A stretch of 64,000 nucleotides of DNA from Monoplex corrugatus. Taxonomy: Eukaryota; Mollusca; Gastropoda; Littorinimorpha; Ranellidae. Under the pieces are notes generated by a model. That model did not search any database. It worked only from the letters and a program-made list of their open reading frames with translations, and was not told the origin of the DNA. The stretch lies in assembly GCA_030674185.1 (NCBI GenBank), contig CM060312.1, positions 67,685,237-67,749,236 on the forward strand, read 5' to 3'. Made by a program: the position numbers and the translations under genes. Positions 25,201-38,700 of this stretch are shown piece by piece. The first letter of the stretch is position 1. Every line of letters begins with the position of its first letter.

Positions 25201-28200
25201 CATAATTCATCATCATCATGTGCCCTGCCGCACGGTGTTGGCGATCATGGCTCTCCATATGAATCTATCCCTTGTTGCTGCAAGTACATCTCCCACCCTC
25301 TCTGTCCTCAGCCACCCTGCAAGTCTGTCCAATATTTTCTCCCCTGTCCATTTTCTGTCAGTCTGCCAGATTAGGACTCACACCCAACTTAGGCAGCAAA
25401 TCATCTCCCAGTCCATACCCTCCACTGCATCTGAAAGACAAATGAGTAACTACACACATACTATAAACACACTACGTATATAACAAATACAACTTCAGTT
25501 ATCCTGTCCATGTAAACATCTTTAACTAGCCATTATGCTGAGTTAAAAGTTTAGACCAGGTCTCATTTTCCTCAAGTAAGCATCAATACATACTGATGAT
25601 TTTATATAGACACACTCAGCCTGTTTAGCTGTGAAAAAAAAAAAAGTTTACAAGTTATGTCCCAGACTGGAACACAGTGACATACTCTCTACAGTTTGCT
25701 GTAAATGAATGATCACACATTAAAAAGATAAGATGACTGTCTGACCTGAAACTGTAAGCTCTGTTGGAACACAGATCTGAATTTCATGTGGGTATGAATT
25801 TCAACTTTCAAAAAAATTTTCTTTGTTAAACAATTTGCACATCAAACAGGTATATCAGTGGGTACTTCGTTTTATTCTTCTCTTCTCTGGTAATCTAGTA
25901 TCAAAGATTTTGGTGTTATCAAAGATCTTGGTGTCTGTGTTGACGCTGTCCTTTCCATGCATGAAAATATTTCATTGGTCTGCAAGACTGACAGAATGGC
26001 AGCACTAAGACTCACTCATAAAAATTCAGTGACTGACTACATCTCTACTGTTCATCATCAAACTCCACTGGCTCCCTGTTAAAATCCACTTCTTGTACCA
26101 TGCTTACTTCCCGGCAAATCAGATACAAATACACTCTTACCGAAGCAATACTCCACTTTCATGTATTCTCACACTGTAAAATTTGCTTTCTCAACTGAAC
26201 TGTTTACCAATACCAGATGTATGATCATGCATCTTCTCTGGCCGGTCCAACTTGCTAATGTTCATTCATTTTCATGTTTTCATCAATTTCTTTTTTCTAA
26301 AATGGCATCAACATTAAGACAGACCGAAAGGAGACTGACTGCTGAACAGGTTGCACAGATGATTATGCATTATGACAGCAACGGCAGAAAAATTTGAGGG
26401 TCAGAGAAGAGCTTGAACTAGATTGAGAAAATGATTCTGCCAGTGATACTGACATGGATCACATTGGAAGGTAGAACAATGACAAGAGAGGAAGATGCCC
26501 AAGGCAGGGGTCATGGAGGACATGGCTCTCATCATATAACCTATCCAGCAGTACTGGAGATGAGTGCAAGTTTTCTTAAGTTCTTTTTCTTTCTCTCTCA
26601 CTTAGTCTTCACCAAGTACCTGTGTCATGTGTGTGTGGATGTGTCACTGTGGGGTTGTATGTATGGATGCGTCTCTTTCAAATGGATTTACTGGGTATAT
26701 CGAGATCTACAATACTGAAGGTAAGAGTCATCTTTTTCTATAACTTGGATATGTACTGATGTTGAAAATGTGCATAAAAGTCTTTGCTTAGGCGTACATG
26801 TTTGTTTCAGTTTTACAGAGTCCTGTCCAATCAATATCATGTAATAACTTAAACACGACTTAGTTTATTAATACCTGAATGTCTGACTGTTTTATAAGGT
26901 TACATATGATTCAATTTGTAACATTCACTAACAGGTTCATGACAATATTGTTAAAGAAAAGTAAGTTAGAAGAAATGTTTTCTAGTTCAGCAGCCTCTTG
27001 TAAGTGCTGGTCCAGGTAACTGGGAAGACATTTTCTATCTGAGGTGGAAAGTGTGAATGCAGGTGCTCACAGTTCCTGCAGACAGTACACCTATGGTTCT
27101 TATAAAATGTTTTTTATTAGGATCATAGCCCTTAGGGAGATTATCTTTGTGCTCACCGTTTTTTCGTCTCTCACTTTCTACACCACTTTAATGGCCACAA
27201 AAGCTAGAACAGTTTTTATAATGCGATGATGATGATGTAGATAAGGATGATAATCATGATGCCATGGAGTTCCATCTAGGATTGAGACTGTGTGACAGAT
27301 TTGAGCAGCACCCTCAATGACCCATCCGTGCAGTAGATGAGACTCGACTGTGTGGTCCCAGTCTTCCCAATGAGCCCACAGCATGCTCAACTCTGGGTTG
27401 GAACCGGTTAGAGCCAAAAAATTCCACAATGCTTTATGAAGGGACTGATGGGGATTCGAACCCACAACCTTCCAGTCGGCTGTCTGTTGCGCTAACCACT
27501 ACACTGGTTTGACACCTATGTTCTTATTATTGTTCCTCTTAACATTACCACCACCATCACCACCCTCACTGGTTATGCAACTCTCACATGTCTCACCTGT
27601 TGGCATCACTGGGTTCAGTGCTGGTAGCTGCACCCTTCTGACACCACCACCTCCCTCCAGGCTGCTCTGTCTTGACTTTTGTGGACAACCTCTCCACTAT
27701 TTAGATTATACAACTACTACAACAAAAATTCACCTGAATTCAGTGGGCGCTCCAATATCAGCCTTGGTCAGTTTCTTGCTTTTGTCTTTGTCTTTGTCTT
27801 TGTCTTTGCCCTTTTTCTTGATGGCGGTGCCGTTCTTGTTGCTCATGTCAATATTGGAGGTAACAGCACTTGGCTGCATCATGTTATTCGGCTGTGGTGA
27901 TGCTGGGGGACCTATGGGTAGACATATGTATAGGGGGAAATTTCAACCATAGAAATCAAGGCAAACAGTAAAAATGAGGCATTCTCCTTGGAATAAGAAT
28001 ATTTTTATTTTTATCATCAGCAAAAATCATCTGAAAAATCAAATAAAATGGAAGACATGTTTTACATGGTGACATAGATAACAAACGTTAATTTTTCGTT
28101 TTTAGATATATATGAGAAAGAAAACAAGACACACAGAAACCTGAACAACTTTCTTCACTTTAGAGAGAGAGAGAGAAAGAAAGAAAGAAAGAAAGAGAGA

Positions 28201-31200
28201 AAGAGAGAAAGAGAGACAGACAGACAGAAAGAGCGAGGGGTGACACACACACTCGCAACTGAGAGAAAAACCTTTAAACACTCCCCTACACCAAAAACAA
28301 AACAAAAACAAAAACAAACAAACAAAAAAATGCAGTCTGACAAAGCTGTAAATCAGGAGAAAATACACCAATAAAAAAATCATGAAATGCACAACCAGCA
28401 AAAGTGACAAGAGAGATAATTACAACTGTGCATTAGATGACAGAAGAAAAGCTTCGGCTGTCAAATTCCAACCATCAGTACACAATCATCGTAGGATCTT
28501 TTTGCCTCGACAACATTCTACTCAGGGCTGAACATGCTATGAGTCCAGTCCAGTTTTATCTACTGGAAGGATGTATTCTTGATGATCTGTGCTTTTAAAT
28601 TTTCTGGCTGACAGCACAGCTGTCTGCATGGTCTCTCTCTCTCTCTCTCTCTCTCTCGGACTATCACAAATCTGCTGTTTAACAGTTTATGCACAAGAAA
28701 TAAAAAAACAAAAAAAGGTTTTGATCTAAACTAATCTGATTTTACAATGATCACTGTCAGCATCACAATCAAAGGTATAACACATGGCGTCTTACATAAA
28801 CACTGGACCACAACAGGGACTGCTGAGTACTAACAAGACCGGTTATTGTTATTTCTGTTTAAAGCCCAGCTGACTGTGTAGAGCCATATCAGGGCTATAA
28901 ACCGTTTCAAAACATACACAATACTTCAACAGGAAAAAAAAAAAAGGAAAAGAAAATTAAGTACACACATCAATGCAATCGCGCACATAATCTAAGGAGA
29001 TGCCCTTTGCGCTGACCACTCCGTCCAATTTATCTCACAGGAGATTTTGAAAAACATACCTGAATACAAATTGAAACATAAGTAAGGACATTAAAACATA
29101 TATGTGACCTTCCAGCACAAAATGAGTCGCTTGTCACCTACCCTTGATTTTGACTTTTTACATGATTCTAAATGTACGTTTTCTGCTCTTTCTACTGGTG
29201 AAAACCCCATGTCAATCAGATGTTTACTTCCTGAGATATAACGTTTAGAAAGCGGTACCCCCGCCGGCGGCCAATTTGAGAAAATTGACAAAAACGGAAT
29301 GACATTTTCAGTCTTAAGTTTTCCTTAGCAACCAATACTCAATCTTCTTGAAATTTGGCATACTTATCAACTACACAAAGGAATGCTTGTTTACAAAATT
29401 GTGTGTTCATATGTGTGTTCTGTCACAAATAAGATCTGTTTGAATATGGATCATGCGGAACTATTTTTCAACATTTTGACTATCTTACCCGTTATGCCTA
29501 AACGATTAATAGCTCCCCCCAAAACTCATTTTTAGTAGCAACATGAAAATAAAAACATACAAACTAGTCATTTACAAGCAACACAAACAAAGAAATGAAA
29601 AGATAAAGATTTTATTACTTTAAAATCAAGGCAAATATCAATCCAGTTTCCGCACGAACACATCACTTAAGGGCATACACGATCCCTGTACATTTCATTC
29701 ACAAAAGGCCTGATGTGTTGTCGGAGGTATTCCAGACGGGTGGCTGACAATCCAGGAGGAGGAATTACAGGAGGCAAGTCCACCAGTTGGGTTTGTGCTG
29801 TTCTTGCACTGTACGCCAGCTGACACTCCTCTTCAGCATCGCAGAGTTTGTCTTTCATAAAGACAACACCTGGAGCAGCAGCAGAAAATTTGAAGTGGTG
29901 TTTTGTCTTGATGCCTTTCAGCGGTTTAAACAATCCACTGAAGAAGGCATGCCAGTCGTACACCTGAACATGTACTTCCCCACTTTCAGTCCCCACCAGC
30001 TGAGCACGGTTGATCCCCCTTCTGGTGCTTGAGTCGACGACATGGCGCAGATCATCCAGACAGTGGACTTCACTGACCTTAAATCTGCGCTTCAGAAGCC
30101 CAAAGCACCAATCAGGGGCAAATTTTGTGTGCCCCGTAGGCATGAAATTGATGGAAATTTCAGTGTGCAGATTCCTCATTACTCTCCAGGCCAAATACCA
30201 CATCACATACTTGTTCTTGTTCTGTCCACTACAGTTATCACAGTGTAAGTCCATGTGGGTTTCTCCAAGACCATAGTTCTCCAAGAAATGATGCAGCAAG
30301 GAGATGACCATGTTGGAACCCTTGCTGCTGGACATGCCTTCATCGATGAGGTAGTTGACCTGTTGAGGAAGGCCTTCTGCACATACTCCAAAGATGCCGC
30401 ATTTGCGAGGCACAAGGAAGTAGATGGGCCCAGGCTGAAGGGGACTACTGGGGATGTGGACCTGCTGGGCAAAATCAAAACTATAATGCATGGTAGCCTG
30501 CATGGTGTTGGCGGTATGTGGACCCAGCCGTGTGATACCAGCGGCAGCTGCAGCAGCCTTTGCAGATTCCACCATGTCCTTATAGTATTTGCGCTCGTTG
30601 TCCACAGTGTCCAGGTGTTCCCTGTGCTCTCGATGGACTCGTCGGATGTCATCCAAGTCCTCCAAAGGAACACGGCGTATCTTGTCATTGTTCTGCTTGC
30701 ATTGCCAGCAGAGGTCAGTCATGGGCTTGCCCACAACAATGTATGGAACGTACTTTCTCCATTCATTGAAAAATGTGGACATGCCAACTGCTCGGTGACC
30801 TGTGAACAGAATGTGACTATGTCTGTAAAAAAATGCATGTCACAAGTTATGCAACAGCTAAGAAAGAAAAAAAATTATCACAAACATAGTTATTGTGAAG
30901 TCTGGACAATTAAATCAAAATATGTTTTGCAGGATAAAATTACAGAAGAATGCCTATTATTTTGGCAACTCTGTTACCACACACTGACAGAAAAACCTGA
31001 ATGGGGACTGAGCAGCAGTGACTGGAAGTAAACCCTAAAAAATGATGCAGTATCATAGCTACTATCTTTTTTTTTTTACAAAAACTACTCTGTTATTGCT
31101 CAAAACATTTAGAATAAAATAATACACCTTAACATTTAAAGAGCAAACTGCTCTTAGGGCAAGGAGGGTATCATGAAAAACCTTTTTCTCTCTTCTGATT

Positions 31201-31932
31201 AAAACAATTTCAAAGTTTACAAATTCCTACATAGAGTTTACAAATTCCTACAAATTTTCAGTTAAAAAACTGAAATAGCTGTAATGGTTTCTTTTTTAAA
31301 TCTATCAACAAAATGACAGTTTTAAAACTTTTGTACCCCAATACACTGAAAAAAAATATTCAGATGAAGTGTTGACCTTTTCTTATATTTTATGTAATAC
31401 ATTACTCTTGAATTTTTATGTTTGAAACCCCAATAATTTAGCACAGAGCTCACAGAAACAGAATTTTACAATTCTAAGCAGTTAGACTCTGAAGACAAAA
31501 TACCTCGTGCCTGTGCAAGCCGGTAGTAATGTCTCCAGATGTTCATCTTGGTCTGGGAGGAGGGAAGAATTTTGATGTCGCTCCGCTTAAAACCAGGGAC
31601 TCGACCAGGCAGCAGTAGTGCATGGTCTTCTGCAAATTGGCGAAGAAACATCACAATTCTCTCTGTGTCTTCTGGAGTCAGGGCTTTGGTGTTGGACTTT
31701 CTTCCCCCCGACTTCTTGACCCTTGGAGTCATTCCATTTTCATGGTAATGTTTGGTCAGTGCACTCAACTTGTTCTGGCTGATGCTGAAACACAATAAAA
31801 GGAAAAGCGTTGCTGATGATTAGTCATAAAATGATAAAGATGATAGAAAAGCATTATGAAATTTAAAAGAAATTAAAAAATGAAAAGAAAAGAAAGAGAA
31901 AAAGGTGACAAAAATATATTATGTGTACATAA

Positions 31933-31985
<53 letters not shown>

Positions 31986-32679
31986 TGTGTGCAGTGTACA
32001 CAGGTACTAGGTGTGACACACAATAAAAGAGAGGGGGGGGGAGAGAGAGAAAGAGAGAGAGAGAGAGGCTGCTTGTAATGTGGACTGTTTCTAAAACAAA
32101 CTTTGAAATCCTTAACTTATATCAACTTATTCTTAAGCAGTTAATCATATTATTCTTTAATTTTTTATAAACACAACAGCAGACTTTATACCAGTCACAT
32201 TGAACTCAGAAGCTTTTACCATTCAGTATTATGACTTATGTTTATATAAAACATAATCATAAAGAAAAAATCTGTACCAAAATAAGAAGACAAAACAACC
32301 CAAAACAAATCATGAAACAAAAACAATAAACTTCAATCTTTACAGATATTTTCTCTTTTCCATACAGAAAATATTTTGCTCACCCATAAATAAATTTAAA
32401 TGCTTCTCTGCATATTCTCTTCCCATCATGAAGATAAGATGTCTTTTGATGCTTTCGCTTGGTTTGACGAGAAGGTTTCAAGCAGGTCAGTTCACCTGTG
32501 TTGGAAGGCATGCCTGCTAGTACACCAAGTAGGAGGTTGTCTTTCTCTGCTGGAAAAGAAATGGGCAAGAAATATACATATATATTTTGATATAGATATA
32601 TAATATAAACAAAACTGCAAGAAAAATATATAACAAAAATGCACAACATAAAAACACACACACACATACACACACACAT

Positions 32680-32727
<48 letters not shown>

Positions 32728-35700
32728 TCTCTCACCTCAGACATAAACACACAAACTAAAACACACACACACACACACACACTTAACAAACACTGCTACT
32801 TGCATGTTTTTTTTTCTCTGATTAGGCCTATATATTGAAAAAAAGCATGATTTTTTTGCAACAAAACTGCATAGCGAGTGCACAATTACTGATAGATCTG
32901 CTCTGACTTATGACCCCCTTCCCTTCTACCTCTCTACCTTCTGTTCCTATTATCATTTTAAAAAAAATAGATATTGAAAAACTAAAGCTGTGTGTACTTC
33001 CCTACTTCCCCTACACAAACACACATATACATAGATCTACACACACACACACACACACTCACACACACACCATCATCATCATTACTATTCATTGTCAGAT
33101 TAACTTGATATTGTATTGACATGAATTTCATGAAATTGTTAACAAATTGAATATAAATAAGGTTGAAACAAACCAACATCTTTTTAAACTAAATATTGAA
33201 AGGAAAACAAAGAAAGCAGATAAACTTTCACACACACACACACACACACACATTCTTTCAACAGTTCTCACCTTCATTAAATTCTGCCATATTTACTCTC
33301 TTTTCCTGCAGGTCATCAGTAGAAAATTGTGCAATGCAGCCAGTTTTCAAGGGGACTGCTGAAGTTCCTGCACCAGAATCTGCTTTCTTGACTTTTTTAG
33401 CCTTGTCATGCAGTTTACACTTGCAATCAAAAGACTGAACTTTTTCATATTCTGTGTCAGTGTTCAGATTGACAGAGTCAGATATGTCAACATGAAGAAT
33501 GGGTGTTGAAATATCTTCAACAACATCTTCCTCGCCTGAATCTGAATCAGTATTTTCATCTTCATCATTTATTGTGGAATCTGTTTCCTTCGTGGAACAT
33601 TCCCTGAATCTTTCTTCTTAGGCTGAGTCTTCTCACTGTGACTGACCTCAGGAGCTTCGTCATCGTCGGAAGGATCATTTTCGCTCAAATTTTCTTCAGT
33701 AGCACTGGAATCGGTAGCAAAATAATCCTCAATTAAAAGCCTGAGCTCTTCTGAATTATCTCCATCCAGAATATTTGCAGATCGAGCAGAATTCAATGCG
33801 ATCGCTAGTAGTTTCTCACGCGAGCCGGTAGACGCCATTTTCGTTCAAAACTTGTTATCGAAGGTCACATGCTGTCTTCGGCCAATGAGAGGAACGGAAT
33901 CTCCCCTTAGTGACGCGTTGTTTACGAAAGCTTCCTTATTTTAAAGGTTTCTATTGGATAACTATTTTGGTCAAGCCAAATATGGATGACAAGGTTGAAA
34001 GGTCGAATCCGAGACCTTTAAAATGGTGTGTCACTCGACCGGTCTATTAAAAACTGTGAGGGGTAACAGGCTGCCTAAAAGTTAAGTTTTCAAGGTGTTT
34101 TAGATCAGAATTTCCCGTTTCCTGGGGTGGGTATGAGTTTTCAAATGTGATTTTTGTCAGGAAAGAAACTAAATATTGTGATTTTATTGATGTTTTCCGG
34201 TGCAGAAATGATTATATTTTCAGTCTTAATCAAAATCTCAAATTCGGTACCTGACACCCCTCCGGCCTACTTTGGCCGCTAGCAGAAAACACGCCGAGGT
34301 GACAAGCGACTCATTTTGTGCTGGAACGTCACATATAAAAACGGGCCTAAGTTACCTAAAAATGCCTCTGCATAGCTCATTTCCCAAGCGTGAAAAATGA
34401 ACATTACACATGTACCCAATTATCAATCCAAAGAGAAAGTATGTCAGATTTTATCAAAACATACAGGTGAATGGACCAGCTAGGCAGAAAACGATAGGAA
34501 GAAAAGACAGAAAGCAAAGGTGGAAGAAAGAAAAAAAGAGGATGAGAATAAAGAGGAAATTTCCAGCACAGAATTTCCAGAAGGTGGGGATACTATTTAT
34601 ACTGAAAGAACCCCCAGCATCCCCATGGGGTAACAAGACCCGGAAGCAGCGCAGATTCTGCTTCTATCGATACTGACAATTAATGTAGACTGCAACAGAC
34701 TGAATCTGGGCAGTGCAGTCTACTACGGAGCCAAGACAAGCAAAGTAAGGGTCCTGGCACCTAAGTGGTGCAAATTAGAAGATAGTAAAAACCAAACAAC
34801 CAACCAGTCACCGTGATGTAGTGCTTAATGTAACAGACTACTGACTGGAAGGTTGTAGGTTTGAATCCCCATCAGTCCCTTCAAAAATCATTGTGGGATT
34901 TTTCGGCTCTAACCAGCTCCTAACCAGAGTTAGGCATGCTATGGGCTCACTGGGAAGACTGGGACCACATAGTCAAGTCTCATCCACTTCACGGATGTGT
35001 CACTGAGGGTGTTGCTCAAGTCTTCTGACCAGCCCAGCAGGTGTCTGTATCTCCTGGGCCTGGTTGACGTCAGGATATATCATGATAGTAAGCGTACAGA
35101 ACAGCTATGTCACGCAGTCTTAATCCTAGATGGAACTCCACAGCATCATGATTATCATCCTCATCGACATCATCATCATCGCATTATGAAAAAAAAAAAA
35201 AACTGTTCCAGCTTCTGTGGCCATTAAGGTGGCGTAGAAAATGGGACGAAAAAAAAAAAAGGTCAGCACAAAGGTAACCTCCCTGAGTGCGATGATCCTT
35301 ACAAAAAAACCAAAAAAAAAACAAAAACAAAAAAAACCAAGAAAAAAACCCCACACCCAAACAAACAAATAAGTGAACTATCAAACTAAAACATCATTAC
35401 ACCAGATCAACTTACGGCTGCTAGGAGGCCTTGCGGGAGGCTGTCCATGCACTGTAGGCTGTCGCTTCTTTTCTGAAATAATCATAAGCAATTGTATGGC
35501 AGAATTATCTCAGCTGATCTACTCAGGTCCAGAACTAAAAATTAGAAGCAGGTAATTCACACTGATAACAAACAACACGAACAAAAAAGCATGAGTACCA
35601 GGATTCTTCAAAGCTCATCTCATTACTGGAAATTAACTGTATTGTGCGATGGAAGCAACAAAAATGTCACTCATTTCTGATAAGAGAAGAAAAGAACTAC

Positions 35701-38700
35701 GTTAAGATCCTTGTATTATTTAGTTGTTATACAGTGTAAGAAAACATGCTGGCAGACAGTGTGCTCTATGTATAACTAAAACCTAGTAAATAACCAATCA
35801 ATTAATGAACAGACTAGTAGTAGAAATTCACTTATTACCATACTTTGTGCCACAGTGACTTTTGTACTATGCCATGCCCATTTAAACTTGTTTTGTCTAT
35901 TCTGTTGCCTTGTCATATGAAAATGAAAACATCAAAAAGGAATGTTAACAAGAGAAAAAGATCCATACAGAAAAGCTGGAAAAATGTACAAAGTATATTC
36001 CAATCAACAGTCAGAGTTACAGACATATACATATACATACCTACACTTACAGACTTTTTCCATTTGTTTTCCTCCTCTTCTTTAATCCTTTGACTCCCAC
36101 ACCCTAATCACCAACTGCAAAAACTTAACCCTTTGACTCCCTCACCCTATCCACCAGCTTTCTACAGGAAGCTGGTGGATAGGGTGAGGGAATCGAAGGG
36201 TTAAGTTTCTGTTTTGCTGGCATGGTTGGCAATGCAGGATGCTGGTGGACAGGGTACGGGAGTCAAAGGGTTAATATCTAATAAAAAACAAATGCTATGT
36301 TCACATTCTGCACGTCTACTGCTATACTCAAAATACTACTAACCACGGCGACGTGTAGCTCTCTCCTGAAGTTTTCCTTCCACCGCATTTTTAAACTTGA
36401 GGGCTTCATCTTCGCTGGCAAAGTTCAGACCGGTCACATAGGACTGTACAAAAGAAAACCTTTATAATTATGTTGTCCAACTCTAGTAGGTACAATTAAC
36501 CTTACGGAACACAACCACATACCAACCATGCTCCTGTATGGATAACTAAAGCAAGGACATGGTGATCACAGAAGACCGCTGATGTGACACAAAGATATTT
36601 TGAAGGCCAACCCTATCAGCAGTGGTATCACCATGACACAAAGATATTTTGAAGGCCAACCCTATCAGCTGTGGTATCACCACGACACAAAGATATTTTG
36701 AAGGCCAACCCTATCAGCAGTGGTATCACCACGACACAAAGATATTTTGAAGGCCAACCCTATCAGCTGTGGTATCACCATGACACAAAGATATTTTGAA
36801 GGCCAACCCTATCAGCCGTGGTATCACCACGACACAAAGATATTTTGAAGGCCAACCCTATCAGCTGTGGTATCACCACAACACACAGATATTTTTAAGG
36901 CCAACCCTATCAGCTGTGGTATCACCACGACAAAAAGATATTTTGAAGGCCAGCCCTATCAGCAGTGGTATCACCATGACACAAAGATATTTTGAAGGCC
37001 AACCCTATCAGCAGTGGTATCACCATGACACAAAGATATTTTGAAGGCCAACCCTATCAGCAGTGGTATCACCATGACACAAAGATATTTTGAAGGCCAA
37101 CCCTATCAGCAGTGGTATCACCACGACACAAAGATATTTTGAAGGCCAACCCTATCAGCAGTGGTATCACCATGACACAAAGATATTTTGAAGGCCAACC
37201 CTATCAGCAGTGGTATTACCACGACACAAAGATATTTTGAAGGCCAACCGTATCAGCGGTGGTATCACCACGACACAAAGATAATTTGAAGGCCAGCCGT
37301 ATCAGTGGTGCTTTAACCACGACCACAAAGATAATTTGAAGGCCAGCCGTATCAGCGGTGGTATCACCACGACAAAAATATTTTGAAGGCCTCAAAATAT
37401 ATTTTGAAGGCCAACTGTATCAGCAGTGGTATCACCACGACACAAAGATATTTTGAAGGCCTCAAAATACATTTTGAAGGCCAGCCCTATCAGCTGTGGT
37501 ATCACCATGACAAAAAGATATTTTGAAGGCCAACCCTATCAGTGGAGGTATCACCACGACACAAAGATATTTTGAAGGCCAACCCTATCAGTGGAGGTAT
37601 CACCACGACACAAAGATATTTTGAAGGCCAGCCCTATCAGCTGTGGTATTACCACAAGTTTCAGTTTCAGTTTCTCAAAAAGACATCTCCTCGCTTGGAA
37701 TGAATTCCATATGCACTAATGTCACAGGTGCCATGTGTATGGTGATCATGGCACAAGCCTTAAGTCTGCACATAGACCCATGAGCTGGCCAAGTCCTGAT
37801 GCCCTACCTAGACTATGTTTTACTTAGTCTATATTTCATTCTGGTATTTTATCAGCCTTCCGCTTGGTTACATAAAAATGATGAGTATGTGTGTATCTTA
37901 CTTCAAAAAAGGATCATATGTATAAAGTAAACAAATAGATAATTAAACGTCTGAATCACAACACAACTAGCTATTCTGTATAAACTCATCTCACATGACA
38001 GACCCCCCCCCCCCCCCCCCCCCCAACACCAGTCAATGCCCAAAGGCTCAGCTGTCTATCAACTAGATGAAGACAATAATTATTTTCTTTATCACCACAA
38101 GCAACTGTGAAGACACTGCCTACAACAGAGTAAGCTGATGACAGCAGCGCATGGGTGGCACAGTCACGTTTGAACAGCGCGCTGAAGAACGACTGCTATG
38201 CGTCAAAAGAGTGACCAGGGCAAACAGAACCCAAGGCTGCAGGACTACTTCTTATGCAACGCCTGTTGAAGAACATGTGCCTCTAGTATAGGTCTTGAAT
38301 CCCACGTGAAGACACATGCAGGCAATAAGGAGACCTGTATACCTACTCATCTGTTAAATTGACAGGAGAGTTCATTACCATCCATCACATTTGATCTGTT
38401 TCTAGTAATATTATTGATATGCTTTTCATTTATCTTCACACCTTCAAGTAATATTATTATATGTTTTTAATTTATCTTCACACCTTCAAGTAATATTATT
38501 ACTATGTTTTTAATTTATCTTCACACCTTCAATCCTTTTTATGTAATAACGATACTATTATAACATTGTTAGTAAACCTTCACTAACACTGACTTGTTCA
38601 AAAAATTATGATTTCAAACATTTAATATGCTAATTACGAGGGTGAGTCAAAAAGTAATGCCTTTTTCTTTAGTACAGGAACAACTACCCACACAGGAACA

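Larger units (their letters stand above)
24670..27733 (-). other. WASL intron 6
   Basis: Contains a C24 run (25097-25120), an RTE-like 3' fragment (25205-25372), an L2/CR1-like LINE fragment (25880-26165), a possible transposase N-terminus (26298-26480), a minus-strand SINE (27104-27512) and an interspersed repeat (27565-27710). The stretch 26490-27080 shows nothing I can name. Confidence 0.6.
29103..34333 (-). mobile_element. 5231-bp TIR DNA transposon with a DUF7869-like gene
   Basis: Terminal inverted repeats of 37 bp (29103-29139 and 34297-34333) differ at a single position and begin TGTGACCTTCCAGCACAAAA. They are flanked by TATA. The element interrupts retroposon copy A, whose uninterrupted relative (copy B) gives a good picture of the empty site. 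It carries one multi-exon gene filling most of its length, starting about 460 bp inside the right TIR. A (GT)n and several (CA)n microsatellites lie in its introns (31937-31984, 32656-32790, 33041-33072, 33229-33252). Superfamily not determined. Confidence 0.92.
28841..34630 (+). mobile_element. 0.57-kb retroposon family, copy A, split by a DNA transposon
   Basis: The left part (28841-29102) has the family head 'gtttaaagcccagctgactg' and 'tagagccatatcagggctat'. The right part (34334-34630) has the middle and tail, ending '..ccccagcatccccatgggg'. It is flanked by a direct repeat beginning taacaagacc at 28831-28840 and 34631-34640. The two halves align to the uninterrupted copy B at 41799-42350. 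Confidence 0.9.
27912..35415 (-). other. WASL intron 5, host of nested transposons
   Basis: 7.5 kb, mostly occupied by a retroposon copy (28841-34630) carrying a full TIR transposon (29103-34333), and by SINE S2 (34802-35330). A GA-rich tract lies at 28164-28235 and a (CT)n tract at 28629-28659. Confidence 0.85.

Noticed and set aside
33569..33838. Stand-alone 89-residue acidic protein
   Set aside because: It is the first part of the transposon gene; the following frame continues to a good donor at 33271.
34410..34676. Basic 88-codon frame, with a similar one at 43235
   Set aside because: Both lie within the 0.57-kb retroposon and are not conserved among its copies.
36796..37044. 82-codon frame in the 49-bp minisatellite
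   Set aside because: 49 is not a multiple of three; the frame cycles and is incidental.
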